From: an uncultured Pelagibacteraceae bacterium
GTDB lineage: Bacteria; Pseudomonadota; Alphaproteobacteria; Pelagibacterales; Pelagibacteraceae
Reading direction: 5' to 3'
Assembly (NCBI GenBank): GCA_902592965.1
Contig: CACJGL010000001.1
Coordinates: forward strand, 1 to 64,000
DNA: 64,000 bases
Within the stretch, counting starts at the first letter, position 1. Each line of letters begins with the position of its first letter. The position numbers and the translations under genes are program-made. Of this stretch, positions 10,599 to 20,026 are shown one piece after another. The notes beneath the pieces were generated by a model. That model worked only from the letters and a program-made list of their open reading frames with translations. It was not told the origin of the DNA and did not search any database.

Positions 10599-11499
10599 TT
10601 TTATAGTATCTTATAGTATTCATAATACCTTTTTTAAATTCTATTTTAGGCTGCCAATTTAAAATTTTTTTTGCCTTATATATTTTTGGATAAGAAACTA
10701 AATTTTCGTCATTTCTTAATTTCTTTAGACCATATAATGGTTTGCCCTTACCTATAAAAGTTATAATCTTATTAATAACATATTTTATTGAATATGGTTT
10801 TCCATAACCAATATTAATTATTTCACCTACTTTTTTTGATTTGAAAGATTTTATTATTCCATCAACTAAATCATCAATATATAAAAAATCTCTTTTTTGT
10901 TTGCCCTCAGTGCATGCAAATTTTTGATTATTGAGAGAAGCCTTTATAATAATAGGTATAATGCGGTTAAAATCTTGGCCGGGCCCATAAACTAAATATG
11001 GTCTTAAAACTATAAATGGGAATTTATTTTTTTTTAATTTTTTAAATAAGTACTTTGTTGTTAGAAGTTTAGAATTTGAATAGCTTGAAAGTAACCTTAA
11101 GTCTAAATTTATATTTTTTTCATCGTTGGGATTTTTGGATCTTCCATATTCTAATGAACTTCCAATTTGAATAAATCGGTTTATTGGTTTTTTTAAGAAA
11201 AAATCAATTAAATACTTTGCTCCCAAATAATGAGTATTATAAGTTAAAATTTTTTTTGAATGATCAACATATCCACTAAGATTTACTACATAATCAAAAT
11301 CTAAATTTTTTAATTTTTTAAAAATATTTTTTTTTTTTGTAATATCGCAAATATAATAATTTACTTTTTTTATTTTTTTTTGGGGAGAGGGGTATTTGGT
11401 TGAAAGACTACTGACTTTGTAATTAAGTTTTACTGTTTTCTTGGCCAAATTATATCCAATAAATCCTGTACCTCCCACTATTAATAATTTTTTTTTCAA
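10588..11499 (-). CDS. NAD-dependent epimerase/dehydratase (SDR-e)
   Basis: IVGGTGFIGYNLAKK, RPYLVYGPGQ. Confidence 0.85.
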   Translation of the reverse strand: MKKKLLIVGGTGFIGYNLAKKTVKLNYKVSSLSTKYPSPQKKIKKVNYYICDITKKKNIFKKLKNLDFDYVVNLSGYVDHSKKILTYNTHYLGAKYLIDFFLKKPINRFIQIGSSLEYGRSKNPNDEKNINLDLRLLSSYSNSKLLTTKYLFKKLKKNKFPFIVLRPYLVYGPGQDFNRIIPIIIKASLNNQKFACTEGKQKRDFLYIDDLVDGIIKSFKSKKVGEIINIGYGKPYSIKYVINKIITFIGKGKPLYGLKKLRNDENLVSYPKIYKAKKILNWQPKIEFKKGIMNTIRYYKNEK

Positions 11500-11501
11500 T
11501 T

Positions 11502-12185
11502 CTATTTTAATTTTTTATATACATTTTTGATTAATTCTATATCTCTTTTAGTGTCTAAGCATTGCCAGATACCAAAATGTCTGTAGGCTACTAACTGATT
11601 TTTTTTTGTAGCTTTTTCTAATGGTTCCTTCTCTAAAAATGTTCCATCTCCCTTTATTAAATCTAGAAATTTAGGCTCAACTACAAAAAAACCACCATTA
11701 ATCCAACCTTCGTCTATTTGGGATTTTTCTTTAAAATATTTTACGTAATTACCTTTTATTTTAATTGCTCCAAATCTTGCAGGTGGTCTTACTGCAGTCA
11801 ATGTAATCAATTTTTTTTTTTTGTTATGAAAATTAACTAAAGCGTTAATATCAACATTTGATAAACCATCTCCATAAGTTAATAAAAAAGTGTTATCTTT
11901 TAAATATTTTTTAAGCCTTCTTATTCTACCTCCTGTCATGGTAGTTAAACCAGTATCTATTAGATTTATTTTCCAAGGATATTTATTATTTTTAAAATAT
12001 TGTTTTATTATTCCACCTTTGTAGCCTAAAGCTATATAAAAATCATCAAAGCCAAACTTATAATAATGTTTCATAATATGAACAAGAATTGGTTTGCCTT
12101 TTATTTTAATCATTGGCTTTGGAATAGATTTTGTATACTCAGAAATTCTAGTACCAAATCCACCCGCTAATATAACTACTTTCAT
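11502..12185 (-). CDS. rfbF: Glucose-1-phosphate cytidylyltransferase
   Basis: VVILAGGFGTRISEYTKSIPKPMIKIKGKPILVHIMKHY, LTYGDGLSNVDI, GWINGGFFVVEP. Confidence 0.9.
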   Translation of the reverse strand: MKVVILAGGFGTRISEYTKSIPKPMIKIKGKPILVHIMKHYYKFGFDDFYIALGYKGGIIKQYFKNNKYPWKINLIDTGLTTMTGGRIRRLKKYLKDNTFLLTYGDGLSNVDINALVNFHNKKKKLITLTAVRPPARFGAIKIKGNYVKYFKEKSQIDEGWINGGFFVVEPKFLDLIKGDGTFLEKEPLEKATKKNQLVAYRHFGIWQCLDTKRDIELIKNVYKKLK

Positions 12186-13273
12186 AAATTTTTAATTCTT
12201 TTTTTTAAACAGTTTTCATAAAATTGAATTTGAGCTAGAGATATTTTTTTTATTATATTTTTATTCCTGTAATAATTCATGTACCAAACAGCTACTAAAC
12301 TTGAAGTTTCATCAAAGTTTAAAACTGATCTCCATTTTGTTAATTTACCAACTTTATTTGAATTAAGCTTAAGAAGTTTAGACTCAAAAAATGATTTTTT
12401 TGTTTTTTTTATCTTTATTTTGCTGCTCGCATTCCAAAAAAAGCTTAATTTATTTATTAATTCTATTACTTTATAATTATTTTTGTTTGAAGGGCCAAAG
12501 TTAAATGCCTGGCCATGAAGTCTTTTATTTATATTAAGTTTCGCTGCTAAAATTAAATATCCACCAACTGCTTCTAGTACGTGCTGCCAGGGTCTTGTTG
12601 AACTTGGATTTCGAATAATAGCATGTTTATTTTCTGACCACGACTTTACACAGTCAGGAACTATTCTGTCTTGTGACCAATCTCCACCTCCAATTACGTT
12701 TCCAGCTCTTGCGATACTTAGATAAATTTTAGATTTTGCTTTATTAAAATAAGAGTGGATATAGGAATTAATTATATTTTCAGCTGCAGCTTTTGATCCT
12801 GAATAAGGATCTTTTCCACCTAATATATCATTTTCTTTATAACCTTTTGTTGTTTCAATATTTTTATAAACTTTATCGCTAGTAATTATAACGACAACAC
12901 ATTTTTTTTTAACTTGTTTAAGCGATTCAAGAATATTTAAAGTTCCAACAGAGTTTGTATTGAATGTTTCTATTGGATTATCATAAGATTTTGAAACTAA
13001 TGATTGGGCAGCTAAATGAAATACAAAAGATGGTTGGTAAGACTTAAATATTTTACTTATTTCATCATAATTATTTATGTTTATCATTTTATGTCTAATT
13101 TTTTTTTTTAATTTTATGGATTCAAAATGAGATGGTTTAGTTGGTATATTTTTTGATATTCCTAAAACATTGGCTCCTAATTTAGTAAGCCACAATGTTA
13201 ACCAGGAACCTTTAAAACCAGTATGACCTGTTACAATTACTTTTTTATTCTTAAATGTTTTTTCAAGATTCAT
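12182..13273 (-). CDS. rfbG: CDP-glucose 4,6-dehydratase
   Basis: VIVTGHTGFKGSWLTLWLTKLGANVLGIS, ARAGNVIGGGDWSQDRIVPD, RPWQHVLEAVGGYL. Confidence 0.92.
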   Translation of the reverse strand: MNLEKTFKNKKVIVTGHTGFKGSWLTLWLTKLGANVLGISKNIPTKPSHFESIKLKKKIRHKMININNYDEISKIFKSYQPSFVFHLAAQSLVSKSYDNPIETFNTNSVGTLNILESLKQVKKKCVVVIITSDKVYKNIETTKGYKENDILGGKDPYSGSKAAAENIINSYIHSYFNKAKSKIYLSIARAGNVIGGGDWSQDRIVPDCVKSWSENKHAIIRNPSSTRPWQHVLEAVGGYLILAAKLNINKRLHGQAFNFGPSNKNNYKVIELINKLSFFWNASSKIKIKKTKKSFFESKLLKLNSNKVGKLTKWRSVLNFDETSSLVAVWYMNYYRNKNIIKKISLAQIQFYENCLKKRIKNL

Positions 13274-13287
13274 ATTAAATATTCAAC

Positions 13288-13911
13288 TTATTTTAATATT
13301 TTTTGAAACCAATGGGCAAAAATATGATTTATTATTAAATGAATGTCTTCAACTGGACCATATTCATCTTTATCAGATATTATATGTATAGATACATCCG
13401 ATAATTTTTTAATCTTTCCACCATCAAAGCCTACTATACTTAGAATTTTACTTTTTTTATTTATTAACCACTTGGCTGCTTTTACTAAATTTTCGGAGTT
13501 TCCTGAGGCAGATAAAATTAAAGCGATATCTCCTTTCTTAAAATGAATTTTCAGCTGATTTAAAAAAGTATTTTCATAACCAACATCATTCGCAATTGCA
13601 GTTAATACCGACGTATTATCATTTAAGCAAAAAAATTTAAATGTTTTTTTTGTACCAGTTTTTTTTATTATATCAAAACCTAAATCATTTGCCATAGTCG
13701 TAGCTGTAGATGCTGATCCACCGTTGCCAAAAATAAAAATTGTTCCACCTTTAAGCCTTGTTTGATTTAATATTTTTTCAAATTGCTGTAATTTTTTATG
13801 ATCAATCTTGTCAAATATGTAGCTAAGTCTATTAAAATAATTTTTTGCAAATTCGTTAATATTTTTTGATTTTTTGCTCAAAGCTTTAATATTTTTTATT
13901 TTTAATTTCAT
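13288..13911 (-). CDS. gmhA: SIS-domain phosphosugar (sedoheptulose-7-phosphate) isomerase, GmhA-like
   Basis: IFIFGNGGSASTATTMANDLG, LILSASGNSENLVKA. Confidence 0.78.
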   Translation of the reverse strand: MKLKIKNIKALSKKSKNINEFAKNYFNRLSYIFDKIDHKKLQQFEKILNQTRLKGGTIFIFGNGGSASTATTMANDLGFDIIKKTGTKKTFKFFCLNDNTSVLTAIANDVGYENTFLNQLKIHFKKGDIALILSASGNSENLVKAAKWLINKKSKILSIVGFDGGKIKKLSDVSIHIISDKDEYGPVEDIHLIINHIFAHWFQKILK

Positions 13912-14011
13912 TTTTTATTATATTTATAGCAATTAAAGCACCATATAAATGGGCAATATTAGTTAACTTTTAACTTTAATAATATTATCAAATTCACCTA
14001 ATTCATTTAAA

Positions 14012-14887
14012 TTACCGTTGCCTTATAAATATATAGTTAAAAACTTTACTAAAAGTATTATTACTATCGAAATCAAACAAACTTTCATTATTTTTTTTTT
14101 TTAAAATTTTAAATCCATTTTTTTTCATTATGCTTAAAACTGCCTCATATTGTTGTTCAAAATTTTCATTTACCTCTATCAGTAAACTTTTAATTTTATT
14201 ATTAGATAAAAATTTATCTCCACCTTTCAATATTATGTGCTCAATTCCATCTACGTCTATTTTAATATAATCAGGTATTTCAAGAATATTATTTTCTATT
14301 AAATTATTTATAGAAGTTCCCAATATTTTATATTTCATTTCGGTTTCAAAACTTTTACCCTCGTAATTATAATTTTCACCGAAAGAATTAAGAGCTCCAC
14401 CCTCGAAAAATCTTCCTTCATGCATAGTTAAAATTTTGTTTTCTTTATCTGTTAATGCGATTGGCATTATTAATATTTTATCTTGTAAATTATTTATAGA
14501 AACATTTCTGCTTAGAACTCTTAAATTAGATGTCGAAGGCTCAAAGGCAATAGTTATTGAATTTGCATTTTTAAGTGCATTATATATTGAATACAAACCT
14601 ACATTAGAACCTATGTCCCAAAATATTATCTTATCATTTTTAACAAAACTATCGATCCATTCTAAAGTCTCAGGTTCTTTTTTGTAAAAAGTATTAATTC
14701 GCCAATTAACAAGGCTATTTGGTACAAAAAAATTTACTTTTTTATTTAAAATATTAAGTGATTTATAAGAGTCTTCATGAATAAAATCTTTTAGCCAAAT
14801 TAAAAAATTTTTCTTAAATATAAAAAAAATAATTCTATCTAAAATAAAAATTATTTTGTAAATAAAATAACTAAATTTTTTTAACAT
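14012..14887 (-). CDS. FkbM-family methyltransferase
   Basis: FWDIGSNVGLYSIYNALKN...FEPSTSNLRVL...DYIKIDVDGIEHIILKGG. Confidence 0.88.
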   Translation of the reverse strand: MLKKFSYFIYKIIFILDRIIFFIFKKNFLIWLKDFIHEDSYKSLNILNKKVNFFVPNSLVNWRINTFYKKEPETLEWIDSFVKNDKIIFWDIGSNVGLYSIYNALKNANSITIAFEPSTSNLRVLSRNVSINNLQDKILIMPIALTDKENKILTMHEGRFFEGGALNSFGENYNYEGKSFETEMKYKILGTSINNLIENNILEIPDYIKIDVDGIEHIILKGGDKFLSNNKIKSLLIEVNENFEQQYEAVLSIMKKNGFKILKKKNNESLFDFDSNNTFSKVFNYIFIRQR

Positions 14888-14943
14888 CGATATAATTCTT
14901 ATTTATTTTTAAATTTGATTAAATTTTTTATTCATTTTTAATA

Positions 14944-15648
14944 TCACTCACCACCAGAAATATTTATAGTTTCAGATGATATATAAGAATTTTCGTTAAT
15001 CAAAAACATTAAAAGTTTTGTAATTTCTTTAGAATTACTCATTCTTTTAGCGGGTATCAATTGAATTCTTTTTGACATTCTTTTTTTAGGAATTTTTTTA
15101 TGTATCTTAGTATTAACTAAACCTATTTTAACGTTGTTTATTAAAATATTTTTATTTGATATTTTTCTTAACTCTTTTGGTATAAAGTCTGAACAGTGTT
15201 TTGAAAGAGAATAATTGTAAGTATTATCACCTCCACCAAATTTTGTTCCGATACTTGAACAATTAATAATTCTTCCAAATTTTTTTTTTTTCATATGATT
15301 AATAGAATTTTTTATAATAAAAAGTGGCGCTAAAAAATTAGCATTCAGAGATTTTAATAAATTATTATAATTTGATTTATAGTAAGACTTATTATCTATG
15401 TATCCAATTAAGTTTATAATTATATCAAAATTTTTGAAAATTTTTAAACTTTCGCTGAAATTTTTACCATCCAACAATGCAAAATTTTTTTTAATCAGTG
15501 TAATTTGTTTATTAGATATTTTTGGCTTGTTTTTATTATAATGTAAAAAAAGGCAATTTTTTTTTAAATCTAAATTTTTTATTAATTCTTTAGATATATC
15601 CGAGCTACCACCTAAAATTAAAATTTTTTTTTTTAGACTACTGTACAT
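14944..15648 (-). CDS. Short-chain dehydrogenase/reductase
   Basis: ILILGGSSDISKELI, GRIINCSSIGTKFGGG, YNYSLSKH. Confidence 0.82.
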   Translation of the reverse strand: MYSSLKKKILILGGSSDISKELIKNLDLKKNCLFLHYNKNKPKISNKQITLIKKNFALLDGKNFSESLKIFKNFDIIINLIGYIDNKSYYKSNYNNLLKSLNANFLAPLFIIKNSINHMKKKKFGRIINCSSIGTKFGGGDNTYNYSLSKHCSDFIPKELRKISNKNILINNVKIGLVNTKIHKKIPKKRMSKRIQLIPAKRMSNSKEITKLLMFLINENSYISSETINISGGE

Positions 15649-16787
15649 GATCTACATGGTTTAATATTTTTTCTCATATTTTTGACATGCTCATCTCTCA
15701 ATTGATTATAAGCATTAGATCTCCAAAGTTCTGTTAAATTATCGTTAAATTTTCCAACTGTAAGGTATGATTTATAATCTACATCGCAAGGATTAACCTT
15801 GTTATCCCACCAAATAAACATTCTTCTCCATAAATCGGAACATGGTTCTGATATATTTTTCTCTGGAGAAATGTATGAATTTTCCCATGGATTATATTTT
15901 ACAAACACTATTTGATCCACAAAGTTATTCCAAAAACTTAACATTTTATCAAAGTCTTGACTTTTTGAAAAATTTACACCTGATACTCTTGTAATTATTT
16001 TTGAATGTTTGTACTGTTTTTCTTTAATATTATTGAATAACTCTAAATTTTTTACTATTTTATCTAAATTTCCATTCACTCTAATTTTTGCATATTCATT
16101 TTTTTCTGCAGCATCTGCAGATATAACTAATGTACCAACTGAATCAGATAATATTGCATGACAAATTTTTTCGTTTAACAACGAGGCATTTGTATTAAGT
16201 TTTAAATTTAAAAATTTACCAGATGTATAATTAAGCATTTCAGAAAAATTTTTTGCAACTAATGGTTCACCTCTAGATGCTAGTGTTATAAATTGAATAT
16301 TTTTATGTGCTTGATCAATTATAGTTTTAAAATTTTCCAATGTCATAGTCCCCATAAATCCACTTTTTTTATTTGTAAAAGACTTATCTGTTTCAAAACA
16401 AAAAACGCATCTGAAATTACAAACTGACGAGGGTTCAATTTGTAAACATGGTGGAAAATCATCTATCTCTTTAGATAATGGAAAAATTTCATATCTATAT
16501 CTATGAAAAATGTATTCTAAATATTGACTATCATCTAATCTTTCAAGTTCTGCGAGAGAATTATCTTTAAATGAAAATTTATATTCTTTTTTATCATTAT
16601 CTAAAAGATCATTAACAGCTTTTTTAATTATTTTTTTTTTATAATTTGATACTTCGGTTGAATTAGATAAATTTTCGCTGATTCTTTTGATTTTTAAAAT
16701 TATTTTATTTTTTTCAATATCACCAAAAGATTTAAAATTCTCAAAGCTTTGGGATTTTACAAATTTATCTACTATTTTTTTTTCCAT
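15633..16787 (-). CDS. Radical SAM/SPASM domain protein
   Basis: CNFRCVFC (CX3CX2C) and C-terminal Cys cluster CDVDYKSYL...LWRSNAYNQLRDEH...CRSC. Confidence 0.88.
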   Translation of the reverse strand: MEKKIVDKFVKSQSFENFKSFGDIEKNKIILKIKRISENLSNSTEVSNYKKKIIKKAVNDLLDNDKKEYKFSFKDNSLAELERLDDSQYLEYIFHRYRYEIFPLSKEIDDFPPCLQIEPSSVCNFRCVFCFETDKSFTNKKSGFMGTMTLENFKTIIDQAHKNIQFITLASRGEPLVAKNFSEMLNYTSGKFLNLKLNTNASLLNEKICHAILSDSVGTLVISADAAEKNEYAKIRVNGNLDKIVKNLELFNNIKEKQYKHSKIITRVSGVNFSKSQDFDKMLSFWNNFVDQIVFVKYNPWENSYISPEKNISEPCSDLWRRMFIWWDNKVNPCDVDYKSYLTVGKFNDNLTELWRSNAYNQLRDEHVKNMRKNIKPCRSCTVV

Positions 16788-17496
16788 TTTTTAATAAATA
16801 TTTTACTTGAGGAAGCTGCCATTCATAATCTAAATCTAAGCCACCTTCACATTTAATAGGTAAAATATTTTTTCCCATCCATTTCTGGGGTAATAGACCA
16901 GTTTTTAATTTTTCCAAGCATCTTGGTCTAACTATTGAAACGCTCATATCTGCAAAGAACACGTTTCCTTGGGAATCTCTGTCACAATTTAAAGTTTTTG
17001 GATTTCCAAATATTTTGAATGGCACAAATGGTTTTAGAAATCCATCCTTCCCTAATTTTCGAGCTCTTAAAGGGCTCCACATATTATATATAGAACAACT
17101 GACTGCGGAGTCTGCTTTTTTGTTTTTTTTTAGTTTATTTATACCAGCATTGATTACATTTTTTGTTACAAGTGGGGCATTTGCAAATAATAAAATTACA
17201 AAATCAATTTTTTTTATTTTTTTTTTTATCTCGAAATACGCATGCTCAAAAACATGGTCGCCCAACGATTTACTATTTGCGAGACTTTGTGGCCTATCAA
17301 TTAATTCACAATTGTATTTTTTTGAAATTTTTTTAATTATTGGGCAATCTGTCGAAACGAAAATCTTGCTAATTAATTTTGATTTTTTTGCTGCAATTAA
17401 TGGGTACTCACATAATTTTTTTCCATTAACAGATTTTATATTTTTTCCTGGATAACCCTTGCTACCTGCCCTGCCTATCATTATTGCAATATTCAT
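16765..17496 (-). CDS. Acylneuraminate cytidylyltransferase family (NeuA-like)
   Basis: IAIMIGRAGSKGYPGKNIKSVNGKKLCEYPLIAA. The ORF track begins at 17517, but those upstream codons overlap the palindrome and lie upstream of the predicted transcription start; the second ATG (17496) gives MNIAIMIGRAG, the normal NeuA N-terminus. Confidence 0.85.
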   Translation of the reverse strand: MNIAIMIGRAGSKGYPGKNIKSVNGKKLCEYPLIAAKKSKLISKIFVSTDCPIIKKISKKYNCELIDRPQSLANSKSLGDHVFEHAYFEIKKKIKKIDFVILLFANAPLVTKNVINAGINKLKKNKKADSAVSCSIYNMWSPLRARKLGKDGFLKPFVPFKIFGNPKTLNCDRDSQGNVFFADMSVSIVRPRCLEKLKTGLLPQKWMGKNILPIKCEGGLDLDYEWQLPQVKYLLKNGKKNSR

Positions 17497-17503
17497 CGTA
17501 ATT

Positions 17504-17532
17504 ATTATATCGTTCAATTATTGAACAGTAAA
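17504..17532 (-). promoter_or_regulatory. sigma70-like promoter with GTTCAATTATTGAAC dyad (17512..17526) in its spacer
   Basis: Minus strand: TTTACT-GTTCAATAATTGAACGA-TATAAT, 17-bp spacer, upstream of NeuA-like ATG at 17496. Confidence 0.8.
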
Positions 17533-17540
17533 GAAATTTA

Positions 17541-18476
17541 TCAAATATTTAAGCCTTTGTATAAGTTTTTCATTGTATTAATATTAACATTATTAACTTC
17601 TTCTATAGTATTGAAAGCATTATGACTGCCTAAAATACAATTCCTAAATTTAGTAATTTTACTCTTTTTACTAATTGGTTCTTTTTTAAAAACATCTAGA
17701 GCTGCAAATCTTATTTTTTTTTTTTCAAGCATTTTAATAAGATCATTTTCATTGATTATTCCTCCTCTAGAAACATTTATAATTCCTGAATTTTTTTTCA
17801 TTAATTTCATTTTTTTGTAATTTATTAAATTATACGATGAGCTATTTAAATCACAGGAAGATATTATTATATCTGATTTTTTTAGAAGGAAATTTAAGCT
17901 AGTTTTTTTAATATTTTTGTTTTTAGGTGTTTTTAAATTTTTAATATCATAAAATAGTACTTTCATCCCCAGTTTTATCACCAAGCGTGAGATTTCATTT
18001 CCTATTTTTCCAAATCCAATAATTCCTATAATCTTATTATTTATTAAAAAACCTTGGATTTTGGGCCATTCACCATTTTTAATTTGTTCATGAACTTCTA
18101 AAGTATTACGACTAAAGTTCAAAATAAATGATAATGCAAGTTGAGCAACACTTTTAGTGAATGCATTTGGGGTATTATATATCTTTATACCTTTTTTTTT
18201 TGCATAATTTACGTCAATCGAGTCCAAGCCTGTTCCCCATTTTGATATAACTTTTAATGATTTTGCTTTATTAATAACTTTTTTTGTAAATTCATCATCC
18301 CCACAAATAACTGCATCATATTTAGAAATAATTTTAATAAGCTCTTTCTCTTTAACAACATGCTTTTTTAAAAGAAAAAAAAATTTAATTTTCGAAGTAT
18401 CATATTTTATTTTATTTATTTTTAAAAATTCAATCATAAGTTTCCAAGTAACTAGAACATGTATTTTCTTTTTCAT
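17541..18476 (-). CDS. D-2-hydroxyacid dehydrogenase (SerA-like)
   Basis: GIIGFGKIGNEISRLVIKLGMKVLFYD; INVSRGGIINENDLIKML; catalytic-type GSHNAFNT. Confidence 0.85.
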   Translation of the reverse strand: MKKKIHVLVTWKLMIEFLKINKIKYDTSKIKFFFLLKKHVVKEKELIKIISKYDAVICGDDEFTKKVINKAKSLKVISKWGTGLDSIDVNYAKKKGIKIYNTPNAFTKSVAQLALSFILNFSRNTLEVHEQIKNGEWPKIQGFLINNKIIGIIGFGKIGNEISRLVIKLGMKVLFYDIKNLKTPKNKNIKKTSLNFLLKKSDIIISSCDLNSSSYNLINYKKMKLMKKNSGIINVSRGGIINENDLIKMLEKKKIRFAALDVFKKEPISKKSKITKFRNCILGSHNAFNTIEEVNNVNINTMKNLYKGLNI

Positions 18477-18485
18477 TTTATTGAC

Positions 18486-19158
18486 CTATTTAGATTTTTT
18501 TGTGCTTTTGTTTATATAATATAATAATACTTTATCCATAGAGATTTTTATGAGTTTTAAGACAGGTATTTTATAATTCTGATGATTGGATAAAATTTTT
18601 TTTAAGATATCATTTTTTTTTCTATCATTAATTACAATTACAATTTTTTTAATTTTTTTAATATAATCTATATTAAGTGATATTCTTCTAAAATTCTCAT
18701 TTTTTTTTTTTGAAATTACAAAATTTTTGTATTTAATTATTTTTTTCGGAAAAATTGAACCAATGTGTCCATCATTTCCTACACCTACTAATGCTAAATT
18801 AGGTTTTGGATATTTAATTATCTTTTTATATATCAAATTTTTTTTTTTTAGATCATTTGTATTTTTTAAATACTCGAAGCTAAAAAAATTTTCCTTTTTT
18901 AAAATTTTACTTTTAATTAAAAATTTATTGATTTTATTAAAGTTTCTATTTTTTTTTATTTTAGATATTCTTTCATCAAATAATATTAATTTTTTTTGGA
19001 TAACCTTATTTTTTTTATATAAGTATTTTAAAAAAAAATTAAAAGTATTTCCACCTGAAATTAAAATAGTTTTATTTCTGTAAAAAATCTTCTCTTACTT
19101 TTAAAAGTAAATTTTTTTCTGAGGTAAATTTTAAAATTTTAATTTTTTTTAATTTCAT
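18486..19158 (-). pseudogene. 6-phosphogluconolactonase / glucosamine-6-P isomerase-like gene with two apparent frameshifts
   Basis: Three frames read consecutively: MKLKKIKILKFTSEKNLLLKVREDFLQK* from ATG 19158; then KTILISGGNTFNFFLKYLYKKNKVIQKKLILFDERISKIKK...FEYLKNTNDLKKKK...; then, across the T12 run at 18838-18849, IYKKIIKYPKPNLALVGVGNDGHIGSIFP. The family hallmarks SGGNT and GVGNDGHIGSIFP fall in different frames. Confidence 0.75.
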
Positions 19159-20017
19159 TAATTACTTGATCAATTCCTCTTAATAAATTTATACCTTTAG
19201 AAGGTTTAAGTGTTTGACCTTTAGGAATTTGATAACTAATTGGATTTTTAAAGTAATGAAATTTACTCTTTATATTTTTCAGATATTTTACTTTATTAAT
19301 TTTAAGTCTTTTTATAATAATTTTTATTACTGTTTTTACCTGAATTTTTTCTTTTCCAATTATATTAATATATTTATTATTATATTTGCTCGATAATATT
19401 CTATAAGTTAAAATTGTTGCATCCTTTACATTAATGTAATTTCTTATTTCTTCTCCTGAACCATATCTTATGATCTTATTATTTTTTATACCTTGGTAAA
19501 TTAAATTATATATTGCATTATTAATACTTGAACCAACACCATATATTGAGCCATATCTTAAAATTGAAAAGTTTATATTGTATTTTTCGGAATAATTTTC
19601 AATTATATTTTCACAGGATCTCTTTGTGGAACTATAAAAACCACCCTGATTACTCATCGCATAAATACTACTAGCAAAAATAAATTTCTTTAAATTCTTA
19701 GAATTTCTCAAGGCTTCTAAAATATTTACAGTTCCAATTATATTGCTTTCTATAGTATTCAATGGATCTTTATTAGCCTCATCAAGATCTGAAATTCCAG
19801 CAAAATTAAACACAAAATTAAATTTTTTTATAAAATTTTTTATATGACTTTTTTTTTTTATATCTCCTTTTATAAATTTTACATTTTTATTTAAGTTATA
19901 ATTTTTTTTTCTATCAAATATATAAACATTAAAATTTTTACTTAATAAATAGTTACTAAGATATAATCCCAGAAATCCTGAGCCCCCAAAAATTAATGCA
20001 TTATATTTTTTTTTCAT
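19139..20017 (-). CDS. NAD-dependent epimerase/dehydratase
   Basis: ALIFGGSGFLGLYLSNYLL, YSSTKRSCENII, LRYGSIYGVGSS. Confidence 0.85.
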   Translation of the reverse strand: MKKKYNALIFGGSGFLGLYLSNYLLSKNFNVYIFDRKKNYNLNKNVKFIKGDIKKKSHIKNFIKKFNFVFNFAGISDLDEANKDPLNTIESNIIGTVNILEALRNSKNLKKFIFASSIYAMSNQGGFYSSTKRSCENIIENYSEKYNINFSILRYGSIYGVGSSINNAIYNLIYQGIKNNKIIRYGSGEEIRNYINVKDATILTYRILSSKYNNKYINIIGKEKIQVKTVIKIIIKRLKINKVKYLKNIKSKFHYFKNPISYQIPKGQTLKPSKGINLLRGIDQVINEIKKN

Positions 20018-20026
20018 ATTGTAGTT

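Noticed and set aside
17015-17455. Plus-strand 146-aa ORF, and similar ones (1318..1533, 5521..5847, 18727..19083, 44781..45233, 54118..54594, 57196..57495, 57608..57841)
   Set aside because: All are antisense to confidently identified genes, have low-complexity F/L/I-rich products and no motif; typical in AT-rich DNA.
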